Notes under the pieces: model-generated
Database searches by the model: none
What the model saw: the letters and a program-made list of their open reading frames with translations, nothing else
Told to the model about the DNA's origin: nothing
NCBI RefSeq assembly: GCF_031624395.1
Contig: NZ_JAMQON010000005.1
Location: 340,358-404,357 of the forward strand
Reading direction: 5' to 3'
DNA: 64,000 bases
From: Halomicroarcula saliterrae
Lineage (GTDB): Archaea; Halobacteriota; Halobacteria; Halobacteriales; Haloarculaceae
Program-made: the position numbers and the translations under genes
Part shown: piece after piece, positions 26,630 to 35,943 of the stretch
Position numbering within the stretch: position 1 is the stretch's first letter
How the letters are laid out: each line of letters starts with the position of its first letter

Positions 26630-29544
26630 TGTGAGTCCTCCTCGGCGTTGGGTACATCGGAAGAGTCGCCCTGCTCGTCTCCCGAGCCCGACCCGCCCTC
26701 GGTCGGCCGCACGTCGACGTTTACGTCGCTGTTCACCCCGGTCGGTCCCCAGTAGTTGGGGGAGAAGTACAGGTGCCCCTCCTCGTCCTCGGGGTACTGG
26801 ACCAGCTGCGTCGGCTTCATGTACAGCGGGACCAGCGAGTTGAAGTTGTTCTCACCCGGGAACTGGAACCGCTCCCAGGCGAAGTACATCCGCGCCGTCC
26901 CGGGCTCGCTGGACGGGTAGGTCTTCGCCTGGACCTCCACGCTGGCGAGGTCGTTGTACACCTCCACGGTGTCGCCGTCCTCGATGCCCCGCTCTTCGGC
27001 GTCATCCGGGTGGAGATACACCAGCGGTTCCCCGCGCTGGAGCCGGAGCATCTTGGTGCTGTCGCGCCAGGTGGAGTGGATGGACCACCGGCCGTGGGGC
27101 GTGTTGTAGGTCATCGGGTAGTCCCCGCCCTTCTCCGGCGGAACCGACTTGTAGGTCGGGAGCTGTTCGTCCAGGTCGAGGAACCAGTCGTGGTCGACGT
27201 AGTACTGCTGGCGCCCGGTGAAAGTGGGCCAGGGCTGCTTGTCTTTCACGTAGTCCTGCCACGGGACGTACGCCTCGTCGTCGGAGATATCGGACGTCCA
27301 GTGGTCCCCGGCGCCCAGCAGCCGCTGGGGCTGTTCGACGGTGTCGTCGAAGGTGATGCGCTCGTCGCTGTCGGGCGGGTTCGTCTCCGCGGAGTGCTCA
27401 AGGATGAACTCCGCGGCGGCCTTGCCGTCGGTCAGCGCGTCGGCGTCGCCGGTCTCCCAGTCGCGCACGAAGTCGTCGTACACCGTCGTGAGGTCGATGG
27501 TCCGGTCGAACTCCCGGTCCGCGACCGGGTCGACGCCGCGCTCGATGGCCCGCTCCTGTATCCGCTCGGCCAGCAGCCGGAATATCTCCCAGTCGGTCTT
27601 GGCCTCCCCGAGCGGCTCGACGGCCGGAGTGAAGGGATGGACGTACGTGTGCATGTCCGTCTCAGAGAGGTCGTGTTTCTCGTAGTGGCTCGCCGCGGGC
27701 AGGACGATGTCGGAGAACAGCGCGGTCGAGTCCATCCGGAAGTTGATGTCGACGACCAGATCCAGTTTGGGCCAGAGCTGTTCCTCGACGGCGACGTTCC
27801 CCTTGGCCTGATTGAAGTAGTTGCCCCGCCAGACGAACATCGTCGAGGGGTCGGGCCGACTCCCGTCCGCCCGCTCGGCGGGGTAGACCGGCATCCAGTC
27901 GTTGTCGATGGCCGTCTCGACCCGCTGGCGCATCTCGGGGTCGGCGTTGTCGAGCACGTTCGAGTGGTAGTAGGTCCACAGCGTCGTCGGCACCGCCCGC
28001 TGGTCCGAACGCGGGAAGGATAGCTCCTTCCAGCCGTTGTAGGTCCATATCTTCTCCTGACCGACGTAGTGGTCCAGCCCGGTACCGGGCTCGCCGAGGT
28101 TGCCGGTCAGCGTCACCAGCAGCTGGATGGCCCGGTTGCCGAGGTCGTTGTGGTAGTAGTCGTTGACCCCCTTCCCGTGGATTATCTTGGCGGCGTCGGC
28201 CCGTGCGAACTCGCGGGCGACTCGCTGGTAGGTCTCGGTCCCGACGGTCGTCTCCTCGTGGACGAACTCGGGGGTGTACTGGGCGAGCTCCTCGGTGAGT
28301 CGGTCCCACACCGACCGGACCCGCACGTCTCCGTCGCTCGTCTGGACTGACCGCTCGACGCTCAGCTGCGGGTCGAAGTCGAGCGCGATGCTCGCCTCCG
28401 AGTCGTGCTGGCCGTCGCGGTTGCCGAGCGACCCCGGCGCCGCCCGCAGTCGCCCGTCGCCGTCGACGGTGACGAACACCTTCTCGGGGTCTCTGGCGCC
28501 GGCGGCCAGCCCGACCTCGCTCGCCCGGAGGAACTTCCCGGTGTCCTCGCGCACCAGCAGGGGCATGTCGGTCTGCTCTTTCAGATGCGCCTCGTCGTAC
28601 AGGCCCTCTTCGACGATGGTCCGGGCCATCCCGAGCGCGAGCGCGGCGTCGGTGCCGCCCTTCGGCGAGAGCCACTCGTCGGTGTGGATGGCCGTCTGGG
28701 AGTAGTCGGTGAAGATACCGACGCGCTTGGTGCCGTTGTAGCCCGCATCGAGGAAGTACTTCGCGTCGGGGATGCGGGTGACGTTGATGTTCGACCCCCA
28801 CGCGATGAGGTAGTCGGCGTTGTACCAGTCGGCGGACTCCGCGTTGTCCGTCTGGGTGCCCCAGGTGATAGGCTGGCCCGGCGGCAGGTCCGAGTACCAC
28901 TCGTAGAAGCTGTGGGAGACGCCGCCGATGAGATTGACGAGCCGGGTCCCGCTGGCGAAGGAGACGGGCGACATCGCGGGAATCGGCGTGAACGCCGAAA
29001 TAGCGTCGTATCGGCCCGCCTGCACCTCGTCGACGACGTGGTCGGCGATTTCGGTCAGCGCCTCGTCCCACGAGACCCGTTCCCACTGGCCCTCGCCGCG
29101 TTCGCCGGTGCGACGCAGCGGGTGGAGGACGCGCTGGTCCGCGTTGACGTAGTCCGTGTAGCAGGCGCCCTTCTGACAGCCCCGCGGGTTCGGGTCCGGC
29201 AGGTCCTCGTCGAAGGTCGGGTAATCGCCGGCCTGTTCCTCGCGCCAGACCTGTCCGTCCTTGACGTAGACGTCCCAGGAACAGGAACCGGTGCAGTTGA
29301 CGCTGTGGGTCGACCGGGCGACCGAGTCCCAGTCCCACTCCTCCCGGTAGAGGTCCTCCCACTCCCGGTACGGGTAGTTCCCGATGGGGTCTTCGACGGC
29401 CCGTAACCCCCGCATGCCCTCGTCCGCGAAGGAGAGCCCGACTGCCCCCAGAACGGAGGCAGCGCCGAGACCACGGACGAAGTCGCGGCGGCTGATTCGC
29501 GCGCTATCCATCCAGCGTTCGTCGTCGGAGTGTTGTCTACTCAT
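26626..29544 (-). CDS. narG: respiratory nitrate reductase alpha subunit, archaeal extracellular type
   Basis: A 972-residue molybdopterin oxidoreductase. The Tat signal RRDFVRGLGAASVLGAVG (residues ~19-36) shows the enzyme works outside the membrane. The FS0 cluster motif HSVNCTGSCSWDV lies near residue 84. The segment YSDLPPGQPITWGTQTDNAES near 220 matches NarG and carries the Mo-ligand aspartate, which separates it from DMSO reductases (Ser). It reduces nitrate to nitrite using bis-MGD. The order of neighbouring genes matches the haloarchaeal narABC-orf-GH-orf-J clusters. Confidence 0.93.
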   Translation of the reverse strand: MSRQHSDDERWMDSARISRRDFVRGLGAASVLGAVGLSFADEGMRGLRAVEDPIGNYPYREWEDLYREEWDWDSVARSTHSVNCTGSCSWDVYVKDGQVWREEQAGDYPTFDEDLPDPNPRGCQKGACYTDYVNADQRVLHPLRRTGERGEGQWERVSWDEALTEIADHVVDEVQAGRYDAISAFTPIPAMSPVSFASGTRLVNLIGGVSHSFYEWYSDLPPGQPITWGTQTDNAESADWYNADYLIAWGSNINVTRIPDAKYFLDAGYNGTKRVGIFTDYSQTAIHTDEWLSPKGGTDAALALGMARTIVEEGLYDEAHLKEQTDMPLLVREDTGKFLRASEVGLAAGARDPEKVFVTVDGDGRLRAAPGSLGNRDGQHDSEASIALDFDPQLSVERSVQTSDGDVRVRSVWDRLTEELAQYTPEFVHEETTVGTETYQRVAREFARADAAKIIHGKGVNDYYHNDLGNRAIQLLVTLTGNLGEPGTGLDHYVGQEKIWTYNGWKELSFPRSDQRAVPTTLWTYYHSNVLDNADPEMRQRVETAIDNDWMPVYPAERADGSRPDPSTMFVWRGNYFNQAKGNVAVEEQLWPKLDLVVDINFRMDSTALFSDIVLPAASHYEKHDLSETDMHTYVHPFTPAVEPLGEAKTDWEIFRLLAERIQERAIERGVDPVADREFDRTIDLTTVYDDFVRDWETGDADALTDGKAAAEFILEHSAETNPPDSDERITFDDTVEQPQRLLGAGDHWTSDISDDEAYVPWQDYVKDKQPWPTFTGRQQYYVDHDWFLDLDEQLPTYKSVPPEKGGDYPMTYNTPHGRWSIHSTWRDSTKMLRLQRGEPLVYLHPDDAEERGIEDGDTVEVYNDLASVEVQAKTYPSSEPGTARMYFAWERFQFPGENNFNSLVPLYMKPTQLVQYPEDEEGHLYFSPNYWGPTGVNSDVNVDVRPTEGGSGSGDEQGDSSDVPNAEEDSQ

Positions 29545-29719
29545 AGCTCAGAAACACAGTAAGGGTCGCACAGGCGGTGCCGGCGAGGGCCAGTGCGAGG
29601 CCGGCTGGCGTCGAGCCACCGACGTCTAGCCCCGCGGCGACGAGTGCGAGGCCGACGAGCTTACTCGCCGTATCTATCAGTCGGTACCGCGACTCCGTGA
29701 GCGCGGGCCGCTCACTCAT
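29537..29719 (-). CDS. small membrane protein between narC and narG
   Basis: 60 residues from ATG 29719 ([20 protein letters not shown]), with two hydrophobic segments ([14 protein letters not shown] and [19 protein letters not shown]). It overlaps both neighbours by 8 bp. A small ORF at this place is a feature of the haloarchaeal nar operon. It could be a structural subunit of the cytochrome module; the function is unknown. The longer upstream ORF extension is not supported. Confidence 0.75.
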   Translation of the reverse strand: MSERPALTESRYRLIDTASKLVGLALVAAGLDVGGSTPAGLALALAGTACATLTVFLSYE

Positions 29720-31127
29720 CCGCCCCACCTCCGTCGGACCGCCGGCCCCGCAGTTCGTCGGGCGGGTCACCGCCGTCCGGCGTGGCAGTCGCCTCGCTAT
29801 CGGGCGGTGTCGCCGAGTCCCCGTCCCGCAACAGGAGATAGGTGACGGCGCCAAACAGCGGCGGGACACCCAGCAGCGCCGCCGTCAGTATCGGGTTGAC
29901 TGCGCTGGTGGTGGTCCCGAGCACCTGTGCCGCGAGGATGTTGTTCATGCCCGCTATCGAGGCGATCATGATGAACGCGACGGCGGCCACCCCGACGGCC
30001 GTCTGCCAGGGCCGCTCCAGCGGGTTCGCAGTGAAATGCGTCGGCTCCGGTTCGCGGTCGACGAACGGCCAGATGCCGACCGCCAGAAAGACCAGTCCGG
30101 GCAGGACGACGCCGCCGATGAACTCCCCGCTGACGTGGACCGGGCCGACGGTGAAACTGGCCCACTGGGGGAGCAGTTTCAGGAAGCCGTACACCCACAT
30201 CAGGAACCAGTCGGGCATGATGAGCGCCGGCGTGCTGGCGGGGTCGTTGGGACCGTACTCGGCGATGTTGTGGACCGGCAACAGCCCCGCGAGCGCAGAG
30301 AGCGTCGCGGCCGTCAGGAAGAACACGACCGCGGACACCGCGGCCTGATTGGGCACCGCCGGCAGACCGACGATGACGCTGTCGTCCGCCGCGTCGACGG
30401 TCCGCTCTCCGGTCTCGACGGCCTCGTCGCGGGGGGCTTCGGTGTGTTTCTGCCTGACGAGAATCGCCATGTGGACGGCGATACCCGCCGAGATGGCCAC
30501 CGGAAGCACGAGGACGTGCAGGAAATACAGCCGTGGAATCGTCGCACTGGACGGGAACTCCCCGCCGAATATCACCTGCCCGAAGAAGTCCCCGACGAGC
30601 GGAACGGAGACGGTGAGATTGTAGCCGATTCCCGTCGCGGTCGCGGCGAACTCGTCGAAGGGCAACGCATAGCCCGTGTAGGCCGCCCCCATCGACAGCG
30701 CTGCGAGGCCCGTCCCCACGAGCCAGTTCGGCTCCCGCGGGTTGCGGTAGGACCCGGTGAAAAACACCCTGAGCATGTGGAGGCCGATAGAGGCGACAAA
30801 CAGGTGTGCCGCCCAGTGGTGGAGCCGGCGGATGAACATCCCGAACGGCACGTCGTAGGTGATGTGTAACACGGAGACGAACGCCTCGGGCATCTCCTCG
30901 CCCTGGTACTCCTGTACGGAGCCGTCGTACTCCACGTCGGAGGTCGACGGCTCGAAGAACAGGCCCAGAAAGACGCCCGAAAGCACCAGCAGGATGAAAC
31001 AGAAGACGGCCACCTCCCCCAGCAGGAAGGAGTCTTCGGCCGGGAACGCCTTCCCGAGAAAGGACTGGGCGCCCTCGACGTCCAGTCGGGTGTCGAACCA
31101 GTCGTAGAGCCACTCGGCGCGAGACAT
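29712..31127 (-). CDS. narC: cytochrome b of bc1-like quinol module (NarC)
   Basis: 471 residues from ATG 31127, which overlaps the NarB stop (TGATG). It has eight or more membrane helices, with heme-ligand histidine pairs visible in [11 protein letters not shown] and HMLRVFF (first pair set) and in [23 protein letters not shown] motif ([10 protein letters not shown]) resembles the quinol-site PEWY motif of cytochrome b. N- and C-terminal cytochrome b domains are fused in one chain. With NarB it oxidises menaquinol and feeds the outward-facing nitrate reductase. Confidence 0.9.
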   Translation of the reverse strand: MSRAEWLYDWFDTRLDVEGAQSFLGKAFPAEDSFLLGEVAVFCFILLVLSGVFLGLFFEPSTSDVEYDGSVQEYQGEEMPEAFVSVLHITYDVPFGMFIRRLHHWAAHLFVASIGLHMLRVFFTGSYRNPREPNWLVGTGLAALSMGAAYTGYALPFDEFAATATGIGYNLTVSVPLVGDFFGQVIFGGEFPSSATIPRLYFLHVLVLPVAISAGIAVHMAILVRQKHTEAPRDEAVETGERTVDAADDSVIVGLPAVPNQAAVSAVVFFLTAATLSALAGLLPVHNIAEYGPNDPASTPALIMPDWFLMWVYGFLKLLPQWASFTVGPVHVSGEFIGGVVLPGLVFLAVGIWPFVDREPEPTHFTANPLERPWQTAVGVAAVAFIMIASIAGMNNILAAQVLGTTTSAVNPILTAALLGVPPLFGAVTYLLLRDGDSATPPDSEATATPDGGDPPDELRGRRSDGGGADE

Positions 31128-31753
31128 CACTCACCCCCGGGCCCGATGGGGCCCTCGAAGTCGCCCGTGGCGGCCAGATAGCCGTCGCTTGTGAGCGTAA
31201 TCGGGAGCTGGGGCAACGGCCGGCCCGGGGGGCCGTCGGCGACCGCGGCGCCGCCCGTGGGGTCGAACTTCCCGAAGTGACAGGGGCAGACGAACAGCTG
31301 TCCCTCCGTGTCGGAAACCATACAGCCCGCGTGCGTGCACACTTTCGAGAACGCGGCGTAGCCGTCGACGGTGAACCCCATGTCGATGTCCCCGCCGTAG
31401 GACGACTCCTCGAACCGGACCAGCAGCGTCGGGGCGTCTTCGATACCCGGTCGCGGCTCCGGAAACACCGTCAGCTGGTCGCCCGATGCCAGTCGGTTCT
31501 CGGAGATGCGCTCGCCCGCTTCGTCCACGAGGTAGACCCCGTCGGAGTAGACTGGCCCCTCGTAACTGCGCTCGAACACCTGCGTCGTGCTGGCGAGGGG
31601 CGCCGTCAGACTGGCGACGGCGGTCAGGCCGCCGACGCTGGCGAGGAACTTCGCGAAGTCCCGACGCCGCAGTTCGGCCCGCGCGTCGCTGTAGAGGGTC
31701 GGCTCGCTCGCACAGTCACACGTCCCGTCGGAGTCGGATTTCGGGTCCCCCAC
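31127..31753 (-). CDS. narB: Rieske iron-sulfur protein (NarB)
   Basis: 208 residues from GTG 31753; the longer upstream frame is a shadow of the preceding gene. It has a twin-arginine [14 protein letters not shown] near residue 30 and the two Rieske cluster loops CTHAGC and CPCHFGKFD, with both Cys-His pairs intact. It acts with NarC as a quinol-oxidising module outside the membrane. It carries an unusual N-terminal CDCASEP segment before the anchor. Confidence 0.9.
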   Translation of the reverse strand: MGDPKSDSDGTCDCASEPTLYSDARAELRRRDFAKFLASVGGLTAVASLTAPLASTTQVFERSYEGPVYSDGVYLVDEAGERISENRLASGDQLTVFPEPRPGIEDAPTLLVRFEESSYGGDIDMGFTVDGYAAFSKVCTHAGCMVSDTEGQLFVCPCHFGKFDPTGGAAVADGPPGRPLPQLPITLTSDGYLAATGDFEGPIGPGGE

Positions 31754-31755
31754 GC

Positions 31756-32334
31756 TCAGTGCCCCCTTATTTCGGCGACCTCGACGTGTGGCATGAACCA
31801 CGCGTAGTACGCGACGGTCGACAGTGCGAGCGAGAGGAACATCCCGGCGGCGTACAGCCCGAAATACTGGGTCCGGGCCAGCGTCAGGTACTCGCCGGTC
31901 AACAGCGCGGCGAAGACGATTGACAGCACCGTGAGCCCGCCCATCGCCACCAGCCCCTCGATAGCCTCCGAGGCGTCGTGGTACTCGACGACCCACCGCT
32001 GGTCCGTCGACAGCCACGGCAGGGACCCGCTCTCCCTGTTCGTCCCGCCGTCGGTGACTGCGCCCTCGGGCGGTCTCACCGCGCGGTTCATGAACTGGTG
32101 AACTGCCGCGAGGAGCGCCAGCAACCCGAACAGCGCGACCCAGACGATGACGCCGACCTGACTGGGCGAGAGCTTGTTCGGCGTGTCGACGACCCCCTCC
32201 AGGGGCCGGTGTTCGGTGACGCTCTCGTCGATGGCGATCTCCTCTGCGGGCGGTTCGCCGTGTGCGGCGACGTACCACATCGGCACCAACACGGCTGCGA
32301 GTAACAGACCGATGACTAGCGTGTTTCGTTCCAT
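31756..32334 (-). CDS. narA: membrane protein heading the nar operon (NarA-like)
   Basis: 192 residues from ATG 32334, with an N-terminal hydrophobic segment (TLVIGLLLAAVLVPMWYVAA) and three more (VGVIVWVALFGLLALLAAV, GLTVLSIVFAALL, FGLYAAGMFLSLALSTVAYYAWF). The name narA is by position, first gene of the operon before the Rieske gene. No cofactor-binding motif is evident. The divergent 114-bp region separates it from the NarO-like regulator. Confidence 0.7.
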   Translation of the reverse strand: MERNTLVIGLLLAAVLVPMWYVAAHGEPPAEEIAIDESVTEHRPLEGVVDTPNKLSPSQVGVIVWVALFGLLALLAAVHQFMNRAVRPPEGAVTDGGTNRESGSLPWLSTDQRWVVEYHDASEAIEGLVAMGGLTVLSIVFAALLTGEYLTLARTQYFGLYAAGMFLSLALSTVAYYAWFMPHVEVAEIRGH

Positions 32335-32423
32335 GAGTGGCGAGTTCTTGGGTGTACTTGTAGTGCCTCTATCGCCAGATTTCGGGAGCGTACTCCTCAA
32401 CTGCTATCCTGACATCTGTGGTG

Positions 32424-32431
32424 TTTTATAC
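32424..32431 (+). promoter_or_regulatory. TATA element of narO
   Basis: TTTTATAC lies about 20-25 bp before ATG 32449, consistent with a leaderless transcript. The region 32335-32448 must also hold the minus-strand nar promoter, but I see no strong TATA for it, as expected for an activator-dependent promoter. Confidence 0.45.
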
Positions 32432-32448
32432 GGGCAGACGGGGCGAAC

Positions 32449-33141
32449 ATGTTCGGGTCAGAAGCGGTATTCCCCGAGTGTGAACACCAGTACGTGACCG
32501 ACCACATCCTCGCAGAGGTCGAAGTGTTCGACCCGGATTCCTGCTATGTCACGCCGCACGCGACCGCGAAGTGGTCAGTCACGGACGTCTCGCGGTCCCG
32601 GCTCGACGGCGAGGTCATAGAGGAGTTCACCGTTCGCGGCGACGGCACGGGCGCCCCGCCGGCGACGGCCGACGACGGCGTCGAGAAGGTGTTCTCCTAC
32701 GAGAACGCACACGTCTTCCGGGTCGTTCGGCCCGCCGAGCACAGCTGTGTCTGCGAGCAGGTCGAGCGAGCGGGCTGTGTACTCCGCGATATCACCGTCG
32801 ACGAGGACTCTATCGTCGTCACGTTCCTGGTCGACGGGACCGAGACACTGAAACGGGTCCTCGACAGGTTAGAGGAGACCGGCGGCACCCTCAGCCTCCG
32901 TCGGCTGATAGACAGTTCTGCCGGGCAGCGCTCGGGGACGCCGATGGTTCTCGACCCCGACGTCCTGACCGACCGACAGGCCGAGGTCCTCGAAGTCGCT
33001 CACGAGATGGGGTACTTCGAGCATCCGCGCGACGCGAGCGCCGGCGAGGTCGCCGACGAACTCGGTATCGCGACCACGACGTTCACCGAGCATCTGGCCG
33101 CGGCCCAGCGGAAACTGCTGGGGGACGTCGTGGCGGACTGA
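32449..33141 (+). CDS. narO: NarO-like oxygen-responsive activator, HTH-10 family
   Basis: A 230-residue regulator ending in the bacterioopsin-activator HTH (LTDRQAEVLEVAHEMGYFEHPRDASAGEVADELGIATTTFTEHLAAAQRKL). The N-terminal domain holds a CxCx7C motif in SCVCEQVERAGC (near residue 100) plus further cysteines at about 11 and 30. A CXnCXCX7C motif is the known hallmark of NarO, the haloarchaeal activator of denitrification genes under anoxia. Its divergent position beside narA supports control of the nar operon, probably through an oxygen-sensitive Fe-S or thiol site. Confidence 0.87.
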   Translation: MFGSEAVFPECEHQYVTDHILAEVEVFDPDSCYVTPHATAKWSVTDVSRSRLDGEVIEEFTVRGDGTGAPPATADDGVEKVFSYENAHVFRVVRPAEHSCVCEQVERAGCVLRDITVDEDSIVVTFLVDGTETLKRVLDRLEETGGTLSLRRLIDSSAGQRSGTPMVLDPDVLTDRQAEVLEVAHEMGYFEHPRDASAGEVADELGIATTTFTEHLAAAQRKLLGDVVAD

Positions 33142-33280
33142 GAGCGCAGACCACCGCGGCTGTCGACAGGTCGGCTCGACTTCCCGCCGTGAGTATCGCC
33201 GCTTTGCCACGGTGGAAGGAGCCGGAACACGTGGACTTCGCGAGACCGACTCGCTCTACCCCTCCGACAGCGTGAGATGG

Positions 33281-34765
33281 TCACGACGACGAGGCGCCCC
33301 GGGCCGCCCGGAGTTCGGGGAAGTACCGGCCGTGGAAATCGAACGGGGCCGCGTGTGGCAGCGTCGCCCGAGCGCGTTCCGCCAGGGTGTCCCCGTCGAG
33401 GACGAGCAGCCGCGACCGTTCGGCCGCTGTGTCGAGCGCCACTGTCAACACGACGCCGTCGTCTTCGGCGTCGGGGTCGGGCGCCGGGACGAATATGGGC
33501 TCACCGAAGTAGTCGCCACCGCCGTCGAAGGTCCGAACGGTCCCGGTCTCCGTGTCGAGTTTCAGCACCCGACGGGCCCACTCGGTGACCGGCGTGTCCA
33601 TCCCCATCGCGTAGACGTACCGATGGGGGCGACACCAGCGTGTCGGGGCGACCGTCGGCAGCGCGCTGCCGTCGTCGTACAGCATCTCGCGCGAGACCGT
33701 CGCGTCGCCGGGACCGTATCTGTCCGCCGCGTCTGTCGGTCCCAGGTCCACGGTGAACCGTTCGATACGCCCGGCGATAGCCCCCATCTCGCCGGCCCGG
33801 AGGTTCTCCAGGTACAGCGAGTCTATCGTCGTCGCGTCGGGCACCGTCTCGAGGTCGAAGACGAGTTCGGTCCCGTCGGCCCGCTCGAAGGCGTTGACGT
33901 GGTGGAACCCGAACACGGCGTCGGTCACCGGCTCCGCGACTACCGCGCCGGTCGTCCGGTCCATGACGATGACCCGGGTCCCGCGGTCGGGCTCCCACTC
34001 GAACTGCTCGATGAAGGGGGCCTGTCGGCCGGGCCTGAGGAACCGCCGCGGGTCGAGACGGAGGGGGAACTCCGTCAGGACGACGAACCGGGGCGTGAGC
34101 GCGAAACTGTGCATGTACGCGGGCCGGTCGGTCTCGACGCTGCCGACGTGTCGCCGGTCGCCGGAGGGCGCCGTCGCGTAGACGTGATACTGGCTGGTTC
34201 GGCCGAAGGCCGTATCGACGTTGACGAGGACTCCCGTCGCCGGGTCGCGCTTGAGATGTGCACACGAGAGGTGGCCGGCCGAGACGTCGTCGTGCTCCAC
34301 GTGGCCCGTCGTGTCGAGGAGGTTCGGGTCGAACCGGACCTTGCGGGGCGATTCGGTCAGCGCGACGTACTCGCCGCCGACGCGTTCGGCGACGATGTTC
34401 GTGTTGTCGTAGGGGTCCGTGAGAAACGTCGCCAGCCGCGAGCGGAGCGTGGTCGCTCCCGTCGCGAACCCGCCCTCGAACTCGCCCTTTCGCGCCGCCT
34501 CGTAGGCGTCGGTGCGCAGGAACCGATTCCGATAGTGGACGGTGTCGTCGGCCGAATCGGAGGCGGACGCCGGGGTAAACGTGAACCGGTAGAGCATCGC
34601 GAACCCGTCGAACCAGTGGTCGACGCTGCTCCCGCCGGGAAACGAGAAGGCCCCGGGTCCGTTCCGGATGAGGCTCCCGTCGAGCCATTCGGGCAGGCTG
34701 CCGGTCACATCGAGCGACGTGGCCGTCTCCTCGTGGAGCGAGTGGAAGCCGGCGTGTGACTCCAT
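33281..34765 (-). CDS. carotenoid cleavage oxygenase (RPE65/CCD family)
   Basis: 494 residues from ATG 34765. The four iron-ligand histidines of the seven-bladed propeller can be placed in CAHLKRDP, YMHSFALTP, FGFHHVNAFE and DFHGRYFPE. The N-terminal signature WLDGSLIRNGPG and DHWFDGFAMLYRF are typical of the family. It cleaves a double bond of a carotenoid or apocarotenoid, perhaps giving retinal or an apocarotenal. It is convergent with narO and appears monocistronic. Confidence 0.9.
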   Translation of the reverse strand: MESHAGFHSLHEETATSLDVTGSLPEWLDGSLIRNGPGAFSFPGGSSVDHWFDGFAMLYRFTFTPASASDSADDTVHYRNRFLRTDAYEAARKGEFEGGFATGATTLRSRLATFLTDPYDNTNIVAERVGGEYVALTESPRKVRFDPNLLDTTGHVEHDDVSAGHLSCAHLKRDPATGVLVNVDTAFGRTSQYHVYATAPSGDRRHVGSVETDRPAYMHSFALTPRFVVLTEFPLRLDPRRFLRPGRQAPFIEQFEWEPDRGTRVIVMDRTTGAVVAEPVTDAVFGFHHVNAFERADGTELVFDLETVPDATTIDSLYLENLRAGEMGAIAGRIERFTVDLGPTDAADRYGPGDATVSREMLYDDGSALPTVAPTRWCRPHRYVYAMGMDTPVTEWARRVLKLDTETGTVRTFDGGGDYFGEPIFVPAPDPDAEDDGVVLTVALDTAAERSRLLVLDGDTLAERARATLPHAAPFDFHGRYFPELRAARGASSS

Positions 34766-34967
34766 GTCGGACCGACGGGCCGGCGAGGCTAAGGCCTGAC
34801 GGCGGCGACACGGACAGGACGGGGCTGATACCTCCGTCGATCCCGTCGTCGGAAATCGGACCACTGCCCTCGTGGCTCGTCGTGGACCGCCGAGTCGACA
34901 CTGCCCCGGATACCGGTGGAATCGGGGATAAACTACACCATGCTGGGCCGTATACACTTGGCTACTA

Positions 34968-35696
34968 ATGCCCGAAATCACGGTCACGGAGACACAGCGA
35001 CAGCGACTGGAGTCGATTCAGTCGGACCTCGAGGCGGCGTACATCGACACCTACGGCCACATCCGGACGACGGACACCGTCCAGTATCTCCTCGATACGT
35101 ACACACCACCCACACAGCCGTCGGGCGAGGGTGCCCACGAGCGCATCGCCACGGCCGAGTTCCACCTCCTTCAAGAGATCGCCGCCGACGTGGAGGGAGT
35201 GCCGGGCAGCGGAATCGACACCGCGACCATGCGCGGGGAGCTGCTCTCGACGCTGGGCGTCGAGGAGTTCGCGGCGCGACTCGCCGAGCTCGACGCCTCC
35301 GAAGGCCCCGACGCGGACGTGGGCGACTCTGAAGCGGGCGATTCCGACGTAGACACCGATGCCGAGGACGGTGACGCGGCCGACAGTGACGACACGTCGA
35401 CCGACGAACCAACGGCGGCGGGAGACGAACCGACCGAGTCGGACGGAGACGGCGATGCCGACGGCGGTTCCGAGGCCGGTGAGAGCGGCGGGGACGCCGA
35501 TACTGCCGATTCGACACCGAACACCGACGGGCCGGGCGCGGTCCTCTCGGCAGCCAACCAGCTGCTCAAGACACACGACGACAAGTGGCGAAAGAGCGGC
35601 GGCAACGAACCGTACGAGGTCGACCTGCCCGACGGGACGACCGAAGCAGTTCGGACGAAAGACGACATCAGGGGCCTGCTGTTCAAACACTACTAG
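34968..35696 (+). CDS. haloarchaeal hypothetical protein with long acidic linker
   Basis: A 242-residue protein with an ordered N-terminal ~105 residues (TVTETQRQRLESIQSDLEAAYIDTYGHIRTTDTVQYLLDTY). A ~90-residue D/S/E/G-rich low-complexity linker follows, then a conserved C-terminal ~45 residues (AANQLLKTHDDKWRKSGGNEPYEVDLPDGTTEAVRTKDDIRGLLFKHY). The N-terminus looks like a small DNA- or partner-binding helical domain. Function unknown. Confidence 0.7.
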   Translation: MPEITVTETQRQRLESIQSDLEAAYIDTYGHIRTTDTVQYLLDTYTPPTQPSGEGAHERIATAEFHLLQEIAADVEGVPGSGIDTATMRGELLSTLGVEEFAARLAELDASEGPDADVGDSEAGDSDVDTDAEDGDAADSDDTSTDEPTAAGDEPTESDGDGDADGGSEAGESGGDADTADSTPNTDGPGAVLSAANQLLKTHDDKWRKSGGNEPYEVDLPDGTTEAVRTKDDIRGLLFKHY

Positions 35697-35840
35697 ACGG
35701 CTCGGGCGTCGTCTCGCCGACCGAGCGGCCTGTCACAGGCTGTGTCGGTACCGTGGCCGGGACCTCCGTCCCCAACCCCGTGCGCAACTACCCGCGTCGC
35801 TGTGCTGTCGGCGACTGGCCTGCTAATGCTACACAGAGTT

Positions 35841-35865
35841 GACAGATGAATTACGCTCATCTGTC
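35841..35865. repeat. perfect 9-bp hairpin upstream of kinase
   Basis: GACAGATGA and TCATCTGTC pair around ATTACGC, 79 bp before the kinase ATG and upstream of its AT-rich TATA region (35912-35935). It could be an operator or a terminator of the preceding gene. Confidence 0.4.
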
Positions 35866-35943
35866 CCAGCGTGGCACTGGCGGCTACAGAGCATCGATAC
35901 AGCGGGGAACTCTCTTATATAACTATGTGTATATACTGGAAGT

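Noticed and set aside
26773..28023. Plus-strand 416-residue open frame inside narG
   Set aside because: Antisense shadow of narG with Val/Arg/Gly-rich, motif-free composition.
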